Origin: Novosphingobium panipatense
GTDB taxonomy: Bacteria; Pseudomonadota; Alphaproteobacteria; Sphingomonadales; Sphingomonadaceae
Assembly (NCBI RefSeq): GCF_002149965.1
Contig: NZ_MSQB01000018.1
Location: forward strand, 11,677 to 75,676
Direction: 5' to 3'
DNA: 64,000 nucleotides
Shown here: piece by piece, positions 7,609 through 19,289 of the stretch
How the letters are laid out: the number at the start of each line of letters is the position of its first letter
Numbering within the stretch: position 1 is the stretch's first letter
The notes under the pieces: model-generated
What the model was told of the DNA's origin: nothing
Databases searched by the model: none
What the model saw: the letters and a program-made list of their open reading frames with translations, nothing else
Translations under genes and position numbers: made by a program

Positions 7609-8493
7609 TTACCCGTTGCTGCGGGCAAATACATGATCACCGGGGACATGACCAGTCGCTTGTCCTGCGGACTGTGATCGATCTTTTGCAAATCCGCTTG
7701 CAATGCCCGGCACATCGCGGGGTTCGTGACCTGCGACGATGATCATCGTGGGGGCGGCGCGTTTCAGCGCCTTGATGGTCTTCAGCCAGGATACCGTTAG
7801 GCGGCGCTCGTCCGCCTTAGCAAGCGTGGCGAAAGTGCGGGCGGGTGGGCGGGCGTCCAGCCAGTTGGCGTCCACCGTGGCGACGTCTCCGGTGAACAGG
7901 AACTCGCGGCCGTCCGCGAGCCGCGTATAGACCATCATCGCCCGGTCCGGCATGCCCTCCAGCGGGATCGCGACGATGCCCGGCGCCACTGCGCGCGGTT
8001 CGCCGCCGCCAAGGTCGGGCAGGGCGGCGGCTGCGGGCGAGGTCAGCGCGGTATTGCCGCGGTGGAGCGGGCGGTCCAGCAGCAGGAGTTTCAGCGCGGC
8101 GCCTTGTGCGCTCCGGTCCACGCGTTGCTGCGCGGCGAAATCAAAATCCTGGAGATCGCGTTCGCGCGCTTCCGCCGGGGTGGTTCCGGCGTCGATCAGG
8201 ATCGGCGGCTGTCCGGGCACCACCAGTTCGAAGGCGCGGACGGCCAGGCGGATCGGGCGAAGGCCGCTACCGGCGGCGATCCGGTTGTAGAGTACCGAAC
8301 GATAGCCCAGAACTTCCTGGCGCAATTCGTGGGGGGCTTCCCCCGGAATGCTCCCGGCCAGTTCGCGCAGGCGCGACATCGTGAGCGGCAGGGGCTTTGC
8401 GCCGGGCGCGCTGCTGTCGAACTGGAACCAGTAGAGCGGTACGCCGACGAGCAGCAAAAGGATGAGAAGAAGCAGATTGAATCGTGGTGTCAA
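7609..8493 (-). CDS. Membrane-anchored, degenerate metallo-beta-lactamase-fold protein
   Basis: A 294-residue protein with one N-terminal membrane segment (FNLLLLILLLLVGVPLYWF, residues 5-23) and a probable periplasmic domain. The strand LIDAGTT, the later FLFTGDV and the terminal IIVAGHEPRD match the D-x-G, GD and GH positions of the metallo-beta-lactamase fold. The zinc-binding HxHxDH motif is not recognisable; where it should lie the sequence reads LLLDRPLHRGN. The protein may therefore lack hydrolase activity. The start is TTG at 8493, overlapping the murI stop by four bases (TTGA), so it is coupled to murI. It ends 49 bp before hemA. Function unknown. Confidence 0.65.
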   Translation of the reverse strand: MTPRFNLLLLILLLLVGVPLYWFQFDSSAPGAKPLPLTMSRLRELAGSIPGEAPHELRQEVLGYRSVLYNRIAAGSGLRPIRLAVRAFELVVPGQPPILIDAGTTPAEARERDLQDFDFAAQQRVDRSAQGAALKLLLLDRPLHRGNTALTSPAAAALPDLGGGEPRAVAPGIVAIPLEGMPDRAMMVYTRLADGREFLFTGDVATVDANWLDARPPARTFATLAKADERRLTVSWLKTIKALKRAAPTMIIVAGHEPRDVPGIASGFAKDRSQSAGQATGHVPGDHVFARSNG

Positions 8494-9326
8494 AACCTTC
8501 CGCCTTCAGGCAACCCGTAACGCGCCAGCGCTTCGCCGTACGCCCCGGGGAATTCTCCCGGTCCGGTGAATAGCGCGCGGTCGGGCTGCTGGCGAGCGTA
8601 TTCCTGCCCATCGGTAAGATGGGCGATGCGCCGGGCGATGCCCTCGGCGCCGTGGACGAAGCGCACGCCGGGTCCGAAGGCCTCTGCCAGTTCGTCCTCG
8701 AGCAGCGGGAAGTGGGTGCAGGCGAGGACGACCGTGTCGATATTCTCGCCGCCCGGCATGGCCCGCAGCGCCTCGGCCGCGCGGATCACGGCGGCGGGAT
8801 CGACCCGCTCGCCGCGCAGCTTGGCCTCTGCGGCTTCTACCAGGCCCGGCCCGCCATAGCGGAGCAGGCGCTTGTCGCCTGCGAATTCGTGCTCCAGGCG
8901 GTCGACATAGGCCTGCCGGATCGTTGCCTGGGTGCCGAGCAGGCCGATGACGCCGCTGCGCGTCATGGCGGCGGCGGGCTTGATGGCAGGAACGGTGCCG
9001 ACCACGGGCACTTCCAGCACTTCGCGCACCATGCCCAGCGCGATCGTGGAGGCGGTATTGCAGGCGATGCAGACGAGGCGCGGGGTGAAGCGTTCGGTCA
9101 TGCGGCCGAGCAGCCCGGCGACGCGGGCCGTCACTTGCGCCTCGGTCTTGGTGCCATAGGGCAGTCCGGCCATGTCGGCGGCGTAGATCACCGGCGCTTG
9201 CGGCAGAACCTTGCGCAGCTCGCCCAGGACGGTGAGGCCGCCCACGCCCGAATCGAAAAGCAGGATCGGCGCCGAAGGATCGACCGGAGCCGTGGAAAAG
9301 GGCGCTTGGGGGAGTGGGGAGGACAT
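8490..9326 (-). CDS. murI: Glutamate racemase
   Basis: Cofactor-independent racemase that supplies D-glutamate for peptidoglycan. It has 278 residues. The two catalytic cysteines lie in IACNTAST and LACTHFPLL; the N-terminal ILLFDSGVGGLTVL carries the acid partner. The start is ATG at 9326 with AGGAAAA upstream; in-frame ATGs as far as 9473 would add an unrelated extension. The upstream 199 bp to plsY, which is divergent, hold the promoters of both genes, but no clear motif is seen. Confidence 0.93.
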   Translation of the reverse strand: MSSPLPQAPFSTAPVDPSAPILLFDSGVGGLTVLGELRKVLPQAPVIYAADMAGLPYGTKTEAQVTARVAGLLGRMTERFTPRLVCIACNTASTIALGMVREVLEVPVVGTVPAIKPAAAMTRSGVIGLLGTQATIRQAYVDRLEHEFAGDKRLLRYGGPGLVEAAEAKLRGERVDPAAVIRAAEALRAMPGGENIDTVVLACTHFPLLEDELAEAFGPGVRFVHGAEGIARRIAHLTDGQEYARQQPDRALFTGPGEFPGAYGEALARYGLPEGGRF

Positions 9327-9525
9327 CGCTTTTTCCTGGATCTTGCGCCCTGTTAACCAGTCGCAGCAGCAAAGGGCAATATTCAAAGCCGCCAGCATAT
9401 TCAAAGGCCGAGCGGTGGCGCGCATTCCGCGCAAGTCGCGAAGAATGCTCCAGAATGGCGACATCCCCAGCATCGACCTCGATTGCGGCTCTGGCGGATT
9501 TCCAAACAGGCTCTAAGAAGCGGGG

Positions 9526-10113
9526 ATGGATTGGATTCTTGCCCTTTTGCTGGGCTATGCCCTCGGCTCCGTGCCTTTCGGTCTCCTGATCACGCGCCTT
9601 GCCGGTGCGGGCGACTTGCGATCGATCGGTTCCGGCAACATCGGCGCCACCAATGTGCTGCGCACCGGGCGCAAGGGTCTTGCCGCGGCAACGCTGCTGC
9701 TGGACTTGCTCAAGGGCCTGGCCGCCGTGCTGATCGCCGCCCATTTCCTGCCCGAATGGACCTGGCTGGCGGCGCTTGGCGCCTTTCTCGGCCATTGTTT
9801 CCCGGTCTGGCTGGGCTTCAAGGGCGGCAAGGGCGTTGCCACTACGGCGGGCATCGCCTTCGGTCTCGCCTGGCCGGTCGGCCTTGCCTATGCGGTCACC
9901 TGGATCGGGCTGCTGCTGACGGTGCGGATTTCCTCGGTGGCGGGGATGACCGCGGCCGTCGTCGCGCCGCTTGCGGCGCTCCTCCTGGGGCACGGTGAGC
10001 CCGCAGGGGTGCTCGCGGTGATCGCCGCGATCGTGGTGTTCCAGCACCGCGAGAACCTGGCCCGCCTGCGCGCGGGAACGGAACCCAAAGTGGGGAGCGG
10101 CAAGAAGCCGTGA
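9526..10113 (+). CDS. plsY: Glycerol-3-phosphate acyltransferase (acyl-phosphate dependent)
   Basis: Inner membrane enzyme that acylates glycerol-3-phosphate using acyl-phosphate, the first step of phospholipid synthesis. It has 195 residues. It has several transmembrane helices and the three PlsY cytoplasmic motifs: GSVPFGLL, the SIGSGNIGATNVLRTG segment at about 33-48, and HCFPVWLGFKGGKGVAT. The stop overlaps a possible GTG start of dprA, and the plsY-dprA-topA order is typical of sphingomonads. Confidence 0.95.
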   Translation: MDWILALLLGYALGSVPFGLLITRLAGAGDLRSIGSGNIGATNVLRTGRKGLAAATLLLDLLKGLAAVLIAAHFLPEWTWLAALGAFLGHCFPVWLGFKGGKGVATTAGIAFGLAWPVGLAYAVTWIGLLLTVRISSVAGMTAAVVAPLAALLLGHGEPAGVLAVIAAIVVFQHRENLARLRAGTEPKVGSGKKP

Positions 10114-10160
10114 CCGCCAGCGGGGGGCGCGCAGAGGCGGAACTTTCGGCGGAGGGCGGC

Positions 10161-11278
10161 ATGCCGCTTTCGCAGGAGGAAGCCTTCGCGCGGATCCGGC
10201 TTCTGCGCTCGCCGAATATCGGCCCGGTTACCTACATGCAGCTTCTCGCGCGCTTCGGCGAAGCACGCGCCGCCATCGACGCGCTGCCCGATCTGGCGGG
10301 TCGCAGCGGACGGCCCTACGAGGCTGCATCCGAGCGCAAGGTGCAGGCGGAGATCGCGGAGACTCGCAAGGCCGGGGCGCGCTATCTCTTTCACGATTCG
10401 CCTGATTATCCCACCTTGCTCGCCCATTGTGAGGGTGCGCCGCCGATCCTGACATTCCGGGGCGACCCCGTGCTGCTAGGGCGCCCGGCCGCGCCGTGGT
10501 CGGCGCGCGCAACGCTTCGGCGGGGGCCGTGAAGTTGGCCCGCGACTTTGCCCATGGGCTCGCCTGCGCGGGGTTTACGGTGGTTTCTGGTCTGGCGCGC
10601 GGCATCGACGGCGTGGCGCATGCCGGGGCATTGGCCGCAGGACCGGATAGCGGACGGACCATCGGCGTGATCGCCAGCGGTATCGATATTGCCTATCCGC
10701 CGGAGCACGCCGCCCTGCAGGAACGGGTCGCGGTGGAAGGACTGCTGCTGGCCGAGCAGCCGCCGGGAACCGAGCCGCTTGCACGCCATTTTCCCACCCG
10801 CAACCGCATCATCGCCGGCCTTGCCGCCGGGACGCTGGTGGTGGAGGCCGCGCCAAGGTCCGGCTCGCTCATCACCGCGCGGCTGGCCGGGGAAATGGGG
10901 CGGGAGGTCATGGCGGTTCCCGGCTCGCCGCTCGATCCGCGGTCGCACGGCTGCAACCAGCTCATTCGTGACGGAGCGGTGCTCGTGCAATCGGTGGACG
11001 ACGTCGTGGAGCTGCTGTCCGGCTTCGACGGCTCTCCCGGATCGCGCTTCGTTTCTGTCTTCGGAGGCCATAAGCCTGCGCCGCGCGTGGAAGGCGAAGA
11101 GAGTACCGGAAGCACCGTGCTCCCTGTCGCCAACCTGCTGACCACCGCCCCCGTCGCGGTGGACGAATTGATTCGCCAGTCCGGTGCCGATGCGCCTTCG
11201 GTGCAGATGGCGCTGTTGGAACTCGAGATCGGCGGCAGGTTGCTGCGCCATGCGGGCGGCAGGGTAAGTCTGGCCTGA
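10161..11278 (+). pseudogene. dprA: DNA processing protein DprA, interrupted by a frameshift
   Basis: DprA loads RecA on incoming single-stranded DNA during natural transformation. The first part (from ATG 10161, with GGAGG at 10151-10155; GTG 10110 is an alternative) encodes the SAM-like start LSQEEAFARIRLLRSPNIGPVTY and the entry to the Rossmann fold (FRGDPVLLGRPA). The reading then shifts by one base between about 10487 and 10496. The second frame continues VVGARNASAGAVKLARDFA, the HFPTRNRIIAGL and GSLITARLA motifs, and the C-terminal winged-helix-like part. Restoring one base in the GC run gcccggccgcgccg would rejoin the protein. Both halves look otherwise intact, so this is either a very recent mutation or a sequencing error. 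Confidence 0.85.
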
Positions 11279-11370
11279 GGCCCAATGCAGGCGCCATGCG
11301 GCGAAAAGTTACGAACTGAAATGAAGATGCCACATCTTCCGCGCTTGACGAGTGCCCCAATCGCTTCCCA

Positions 11371-11416
11371 CCCTATGCGTACACGTATATGCGCACGCGT
11401 AGGGCACGTGTACGCA
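11371..11416 (+). promoter_or_regulatory. Overlapping inverted repeats upstream of topA
   Basis: Two mutually exclusive hairpins. One pairs 11371-11380 with 11395-11404 (10 bp, one G.T). The other pairs 11376-11386 with 11406-11416 (11 bp, perfect). They end about 33 bp before the topA ATG at 11449. A TTGACG element lies at 11345-11350 but no convincing -10 box was found. Confidence 0.5.
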
Positions 11417-11448
11417 GCCACGTCTCATGGGGCACAGAGTCTGAAAGA

Positions 11449-14066
<2,618 letters not shown>

Positions 14067-14067
<1 letters not shown>

Positions 14068-14690
14068 TGCTGGCAACTGTCGTGCTGGCCGGTGCATTGG
14101 TTGCACCGGCCTTCGACATCGACGATGTCAGGCAGATGGGGCAGGCGATCGGCATGATCGATCCGCGCCGGAGCGGGTTCAAGAGCCTGCTCCTGACGGT
14201 CGATCCCGAAGGCAGGGTAGTATCCTGCGCGGGAGGCGCGTCGGGCGGGGAACAACGCGTGCTGGCACAGCTTTGCGACAATGCGAAGCGCGTTCGTTTT
14301 GCACATGCCGCTTCGGTCGATGGGATGCCTGCCTATGGGCGCTATCGTGCCGTGCTCAACTTCCGGCGTCTTGAGGCGGGTGGTCCGGGCATCACGCCGT
14401 CGGTGCGTCTTGCCCCGGATATGTCGTTTACCTTGCGGGCTCGGCAGGATGGACGAAACGAACCTTTCGCCATTGCCGTCAACGCGCTGGTTGCGCCGGA
14501 CGGCAGTGTGCGGCGCTGCGAAGCCCCGGATGGCAAGCCCAACAGCTACGTCGCCACGGTCTGCATGAAAGTGCTGGCTGGCAAGTTGCCGATCGTCGAG
14601 GCGGCGAGCGGCCAGGCGACGTCCTATGTTCAGACATTTACGGCCCATTTCCAGTTCGGAAAGACGGCGACCAAGGAGTTAACCCGATGA
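14067..14690 (+). CDS. Exported protein with two TonB-C-terminus-like repeats
   Basis: A 207-residue protein starting within the topA stop codon (TGATG), so translation is probably coupled. The N-terminus MLATVVLAGALVAPAF looks like a short signal sequence. Two similar halves follow: LLLTVDPEGRVVSCAGG...VLAQLCDNAKRVRF...YRAVLNF and IAVNALVAPDGSVRRCEAP...VATVCMKVLAGKLP...TFTAHFQF. Each has a pair of Cys about 20 residues apart and resembles the strand-helix-strand pattern of TonB C-terminal domains. There is no TonB membrane anchor of usual form. Function unknown; the similarity is judged by eye. Confidence 0.7.
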
Positions 14691-14866
14691 GCGACAAGAT
14701 CGCCAAGCACAAGCAACCCTGGAAGCCCGAGGAGCTTCAGAAGCTCCAGACCCTTGCGGGCAAGGGCAAGGGACTGAAGGAAATCGCCAAGGCGCTCAAC
14801 CGCACCGAGGAGTCGACCAAGGATGCCGCGCGCCAGCACGGTTTCGCGATCGCCAAGGCGCGCTGA
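14687..14866 (+). CDS. 59-residue basic protein with helix-turn-helix (SANT/Myb-like) pattern
   Basis: Starts at ATG 14687, overlapping the upstream stop by four bases (ATGA), and ends 3 bp before a convergent gene. The peptide begins MSDKIAKHKQPWKPEELQKL and is rich in Lys. The spacing W-x6-LQKL followed by GLKEIAKALNRTEESTK resembles a small homeodomain-like three-helix DNA-binding fold. The tight coupling and strong coding pattern argue that it is real. Third gene of a topA operon; a DNA-binding role is an inference. Confidence 0.75.
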   Translation: MSDKIAKHKQPWKPEELQKLQTLAGKGKGLKEIAKALNRTEESTKDAARQHGFAIAKAR

Positions 14867-14869
14867 GGC

Positions 14870-16357
14870 TCAGGGTTTGAGGCGGTAGAGGCCGAATTTC
14901 CTCGTACCGATGGTGACGCCCTCGTATCGCTCGTAGGAGCGGGCGAGGGCGCTCTTCATCAGAGACCTGGTCGCGAGATTGGGCAGGTTGGGGCGGCTCG
15001 ATTCCGCCATCACGATCACGCGCGGGCGGCTCGCCAGAATGCGCCGCACTTCCCAGGCCGGATCCACGCCCAGGGCTGCGGCCTCGTTCATGGCGTTGAG
15101 ATGGCTGGGATAGGCGAAGCGCGTCGGTATGCAGGCGTTCGTCGTCCTGTAGAGCGCGCTGTCGCCTTCGTAGACGTAGAGGCAACGGCCGTGAAGTTCG
15201 CGGGCCACGGTGGCACTGGCGACTGCGAAATCGCTCGCCGTGCCGCGTTCGCGCACTTGCAGGGCTGGAACGACGACGGCGCCGAGCAGTCCGAAACCGA
15301 GCAGTAGCCGACCATACCACCGCTCGCCGCGCGCGCGGCGTCCAAGGGCCGGGGCTGCAAGCACGCATAGCGGCACCAGAACCGGGCCGAGGTAGTGATC
15401 GTACCATGTGCCGAAGGCCAGGAAGCCGAGCACCGCAACGAGCGCCCAGATGCGCATGCCCCGCAGCATTCCCAGATGCTCTCCTGTCACGGGCGTCACG
15501 CGGCGGGGGACAAGTCCGATGGCAAGAGCGAAGGGAATGAGCGCCAGGCACTCCTTGGCGAGCTGCGTGAAGGCATCGGCCTGATCGACGGTGCGGCCGA
15601 AGATCGAGAGGAAGTTCGCCTGCACGAAGGCATCGCCGTGTCCGGTGATCGCGTAACCTGCCCAGACGATCAGCGTGGGTGTCATCGCTGCCAGGCACCA
15701 GACCAGTCCGCTTGACGCAAGGCGGCGCAGCGGCCAGCGATCGGCGCAGGCTCTTGCCAGGAGCATGAGCCCGAACCCCATGCCCTCGAAGACCGCACTG
15801 TACTTGCTCTGCAGGGCGAGGCCGATCAGCGCCATGGCGGCGAGGCCTCGCCTGAACAGGGCGGGGTCTTCGCCCCGCGCGAAAGCCTTCAGGACCAGCA
15901 GGGCCGCCATCGCCATGGGAAGGTTGTAGAACACCGGCGACTGGCCGAGCGCGACGTTGAAAACCGGCTGATAGAGCAGGTAGGCCAGTCCTGCCGTTCG
16001 GGCTGCGTTCGGCGGCGCTATCGCCCGCGCCATTCGCTCGATCAGGATTGCCGTCAGTACCGAGAAGACAAGCCCGGCCAGTTGATAGCCGAGCACCGGA
16101 TCGATGGGCATGGCGTGGAAGCCGCGATAGATCAGGAACAGCCCATAGGGCTTGCGGTCCCAGATATCGACGTAAGGCAGCGCGCCCTGCGCCATGCGTT
16201 GGCCCACCAGCAAGTAGAACTGCTCGTCCGACTGGAATGCGGGCTTGCCGAGCATGAGCAGGCGAAGCGCGAGGGCGGACAGCAGGTAGAGGGGCAGCGA
16301 GGCGATTGCGGGCCTGAACGCGGTGGGTGCCGCCAGAGGCCGCACGATTGCTGACAT
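14870..16357 (-). CDS. Polytopic GT-C family glycosyltransferase-like membrane protein
   Basis: A 495-residue membrane protein with about ten hydrophobic segments. Near the N-terminus a periplasmic loop carries FQSDEQFYLLVGQRMAQGALPYVDIWDRKPYG. This is the acidic loop pattern of the dolichyl-phosphate-mannose/ArnT (GT39/GT83-like) enzymes, which transfer sugars from polyprenyl-phosphate donors in the periplasm. The C-terminus (from about residue 370) is a soluble domain. Its stop lies 3 bp from the stop of the convergent 59-residue gene. Donor and acceptor cannot be told from the sequence. Confidence 0.75.
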   Translation of the reverse strand: MSAIVRPLAAPTAFRPAIASLPLYLLSALALRLLMLGKPAFQSDEQFYLLVGQRMAQGALPYVDIWDRKPYGLFLIYRGFHAMPIDPVLGYQLAGLVFSVLTAILIERMARAIAPPNAARTAGLAYLLYQPVFNVALGQSPVFYNLPMAMAALLVLKAFARGEDPALFRRGLAAMALIGLALQSKYSAVFEGMGFGLMLLARACADRWPLRRLASSGLVWCLAAMTPTLIVWAGYAITGHGDAFVQANFLSIFGRTVDQADAFTQLAKECLALIPFALAIGLVPRRVTPVTGEHLGMLRGMRIWALVAVLGFLAFGTWYDHYLGPVLVPLCVLAAPALGRRARGERWYGRLLLGFGLLGAVVVPALQVRERGTASDFAVASATVARELHGRCLYVYEGDSALYRTTNACIPTRFAYPSHLNAMNEAAALGVDPAWEVRRILASRPRVIVMAESSRPNLPNLATRSLMKSALARSYERYEGVTIGTRKFGLYRLKP

Positions 16358-16483
16358 GACTTCGACCCTTATGCGTCCCCAGCCTTCGGGACGCCCGGGG
16401 CAGGTGCTTTCAGTCGCGGGTCATGGAGCGGCAAAGTTGCGGTTTGGAGACTCGCTGCACGCGAGGCTCAGTTCGAAAGGTTG

Positions 16484-16511
16484 GCGGGCACCGGACTTGT
16501 CCGATGCCCGC
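16484..16511 (-). terminator. Possible terminator hairpin after the SGNH hydrolase
   Basis: 7-bp stem GCGGGCA/TGCCCGC, one mismatch, then CGGAC/GTCCG around a TT loop. It begins 5 bp past the stop codon. There is no strong T-tract, so intrinsic termination is uncertain. Confidence 0.45.
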
Positions 16512-16515
16512 GATC

Positions 16516-17598
16516 TCAGCGTTTCGGTCTGGATGTGCCGGCGCCTGTAGCTTTGGAGCCGTTCGGCTTGGCCGTGGCTGCTGCGGGCGTGGTGGCCGCG
16601 CGGGGCGGCGGCGGCGCGATGACGGGGGCAGGCGCGGGAACGTTCTGCGGCTGCAGGGTCAGTGTCGGCTTGGGGGCCCTTACGCCGCTGCGGGTCAGCG
16701 ACCAGGCGATGTCGTTGGCAGTGGCCTGCATGCCTGCGAAATTGAGATGCCATTGCAGGCCCTGGCTGCCGTCGTAGCCTTCCGGCGAGCCGATCATCCA
16801 GGGCAGCGGGTCGCACGGCGTATGGGCGGCGGAGGACAGGTCCATGCCGACGACGGTGGCATTGTAGGCCTGCGCGACGCGGGCGGTGATTTCCGACAGT
16901 CGCTGGCCGGTGCGGCGGACCACGGCGGCGTGCTCCTCGCTAATCGGCGTCACCGCGCAGAGCCCGCCTGGCTGAGGCAGAGGCGTCAGATACTGGACGA
17001 AGACCAGCCGCGTGCGCGGAGCCACCGTGCGGATGCGGCGGGCGATCTCCATCATTTGCATCTCGTCGCGCGCGTAGTCGACTTCGCTGGGGACTTTCAC
17101 GGCGCCGCAGGCGGCCCGCTTGCTACCCGCAGGCATCTGGCTGGCGCGATAGAGGCAGGTCGCCGTGAAGAGATTGCCGATGTAATTGAGGTCGTTGCCG
17201 CCGATCGTCACCGTAACCAGCCGGGTCTGGGGCGTGACGGCATTGATCTGCGGCGCGATCTCGCCCCAAGGGCCGAGCACGTTGTTGGTCGTGGCCCCGG
17301 AGCAGGTGCGGTCGGTCAGGATCATCCCGAAGCGTTCGGCCAGAAGCGTCGGGTAGTTGTTCATGCTCTGGCCGCAGCGGGCAGGCGCGCCGGACTTGGC
17401 AGGCGGCAGCATCGGTCCCGCCGCGAAGGAGGAACCGATCGCCACGTAGCGCTGTCCGACGAGGCTTTCCTCGATAGCGACCGGCGCGACCACAGGCTCG
17501 CTTTCGGCGGCCCGCGCCTGTGCGGTGCCGGTCGCGAATATGGCTCCCCCGGATATCATGACGGCGGCAGCGCTTGCCGCCAGCGTGAAACGTGCCAT
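16516..17598 (-). CDS. Exported SGNH/GDSL-family hydrolase
   Basis: Predicted secreted esterase or lipase-like protein of 360 residues. Signal peptide to about AQARA (residue 28). SGNH block I is YVAIGSSFAAGP (nucleophile Ser), block III is VTIGGNDLNYIG, and block V is WHLNFAGM with the catalytic His. The Pro/Ala/Lys-rich C-terminal tail (after about residue 310) is low complexity. The start ATG overlaps the era stop (TGATG), so it is the last gene of lepB-rnc-era. Substrate unknown. Confidence 0.85.
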   Translation of the reverse strand: MARFTLAASAAAVMISGGAIFATGTAQARAAESEPVVAPVAIEESLVGQRYVAIGSSFAAGPMLPPAKSGAPARCGQSMNNYPTLLAERFGMILTDRTCSGATTNNVLGPWGEIAPQINAVTPQTRLVTVTIGGNDLNYIGNLFTATCLYRASQMPAGSKRAACGAVKVPSEVDYARDEMQMMEIARRIRTVAPRTRLVFVQYLTPLPQPGGLCAVTPISEEHAAVVRRTGQRLSEITARVAQAYNATVVGMDLSSAAHTPCDPLPWMIGSPEGYDGSQGLQWHLNFAGMQATANDIAWSLTRSGVRAPKPTLTLQPQNVPAPAPVIAPPPPRAATTPAAATAKPNGSKATGAGTSRPKR

Positions 17599-18491
17599 CA
17601 CTTGACCCAGTCCAGCCCCATTTCCTCATAGAGGTCGCGGGCTTCGGCCCAGTTTTCCTCGACCTTGACGTGAAGGAAGAGGTGGACCTTCTGGCCGAGC
17701 ACTTCGGCCAGTTCCTTGCGCGCGGCCTCGCCGATCGCCTTGATCTTGGAACCGCCCTTGCCCAGCACGATGGCGCGCTGGTTGTCGCGCATGACGACGA
17801 TCTGCTGGCGGATTTCCACCGAACCGTCCTTGCGCTGCTCGTAAGCCTCCGGGCGGACGGCGGCGTCATAGGGCAGTTCCTCGTGGAGCTGCTTGTAGAG
17901 CTGTTCGCGCGTGATTTCGCAGGCCAGCAGGCGTTCGCTGGCGTCCGACACCTGATCCTCGGGATAGTGCCAGGGGCCCTCCGGCATGAGGCCCGCGAGA
18001 TGGGCCTTGAGCTCGGGAACGCCGTCGCCCGAGAGCGCCGAGACGAAGAACACCTCGTCGAACTGGACTTTGCCGGTAAGCTCCTGCGCCAGCACCAGCA
18101 GCGGCTCCTTGGCCCCGGCATCGACCTTGTTGATCACCAGGATCTTGCGCTCCGGCCGGGTGGCAAGGGCCTCCAGCAGGGGCTCCAGTTCGTGGCGGCG
18201 CTTCTTGATCGGATCGACCACCAGCAGAACCGCGTCCGCTTCCTGCGCGCCTTCCCAGGCGGCGGCGACCATCGCGCGGTCGAGGCGGCGGCGGGGCGCG
18301 AAGATGCCGGGGGTATCGGCCAGGATGATCTGGACCTCATCGGCCAGCGCGATGCCCAGCAGGCGCGCACGCGTGGTCTGGGCCTTGGCCGAGGTGATCG
18401 CCACTTTTTGCCCGACCAGCGCGTTGACCAGCGTGGACTTGCCTGCGTTTGGCGCGCCGATCACGGCGACGAGTCCGCATTTTTCCGTCAT
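17598..18491 (-). CDS. era: GTPase Era
   Basis: Ribosome assembly GTPase that binds the 3' end of 16S rRNA. 297 residues. G1 GAPNAGKS, G2 region AKAQTTR, G3 DTPG and G4 NKVD are all present. The C-terminal KH domain includes IVLGKGGSKIKAIGEAARKEL. It lies 129 bp after rnc in the standard lepB-rnc-era order. Confidence 0.96.
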   Translation of the reverse strand: MTEKCGLVAVIGAPNAGKSTLVNALVGQKVAITSAKAQTTRARLLGIALADEVQIILADTPGIFAPRRRLDRAMVAAAWEGAQEADAVLLVVDPIKKRRHELEPLLEALATRPERKILVINKVDAGAKEPLLVLAQELTGKVQFDEVFFVSALSGDGVPELKAHLAGLMPEGPWHYPEDQVSDASERLLACEITREQLYKQLHEELPYDAAVRPEAYEQRKDGSVEIRQQIVVMRDNQRAIVLGKGGSKIKAIGEAARKELAEVLGQKVHLFLHVKVEENWAEARDLYEEMGLDWVK

Positions 18492-18620
18492 TTCAGTTCC
18501 TTTGGTCAGGCCTGTGCGCCTGAAATCTGCATTTCTTCAGGCCGGTCCACGCCATAACACGCGCGAACCGAATTTGTGTCAGCGAAGCACCCGCACATAT
18601 GGGCGGGCGAGAACGCGATC

Positions 18621-19289
18621 CTACCCGAATTTTCTCATGAATTCCTCGGCAGCGCGAGTCTCCGCGTCCTGCTTGGAATTGGCCGTGGCCCGCGCCGCGC
18701 CGACGTTGTGGATCGCCACTTCGACGGTGAACTGCGAGGCATGATCGGGGCCGGAGCGCTCGACCAGCTTGTATTCCGGCATGCGGCGGCGGTTGCCCGC
18801 GGCCCATTCCTGCAATGCGGACTTGGGATGCTTGCGCTTGCCCGCCTTGCCCTGCATCGGTTCGGCCCAGAGCTTGCGTACCATCGCGCGCGCAGCCTCG
18901 AAGCCGCGCTCGGTGAAGCAGGCGCCGATCAGCGCTTCCATCACGTCGCCCAGGATATTGTCGCTGTCGAGCCCGCCGTCGTCGCGCGCCTGCTTGCCGA
19001 GGCGCATGTGCGGGCCGAGTTCGATCCGGCGTGCGACCTGGGCACAGGTCTGGCGGCTGACGAGCGCGTTGAGGCGCTGCGAAAGGCGGCCTTCCGCTTC
19101 CTCGCTGTTCTCGAACAGCCATTCGGCGACCGAGAGCCCGAGGACCCGGTCGCCAAGGAATTCCAGTCGTTCGTAATTGCGCTTTTCGCCGGTGCTGCCG
19201 TGGGTGAGGGCGGAGAGCCAGAGTGCCTCGTCCGCAGGCGGGGCACCCGAGATTTCGGCGAGGAAGGCGCGGTCGTTTGCTTCAAGCAC
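18621..19289 (-). CDS. rnc: Ribonuclease III
   Basis: Double-strand-specific endoribonuclease that matures rRNA precursors. 222 residues. The signature ERLEFLGDRVLGL at about 40-52 and the second acidic cluster GDVMEALIGA are present, followed by a double-stranded RNA-binding domain (PKSALQEWAA through DAETRAAEEFM). The GTG start directly follows the lepB stop codon, with no gap. The 18492-18620 gap to era holds only a weak 7-bp hairpin (18518-18542). Confidence 0.95.
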   Translation of the reverse strand: MLEANDRAFLAEISGAPPADEALWLSALTHGSTGEKRNYERLEFLGDRVLGLSVAEWLFENSEEAEGRLSQRLNALVSRQTCAQVARRIELGPHMRLGKQARDDGGLDSDNILGDVMEALIGACFTERGFEAARAMVRKLWAEPMQGKAGKRKHPKSALQEWAAGNRRRMPEYKLVERSGPDHASQFTVEVAIHNVGAARATANSKQDAETRAAEEFMRKFG

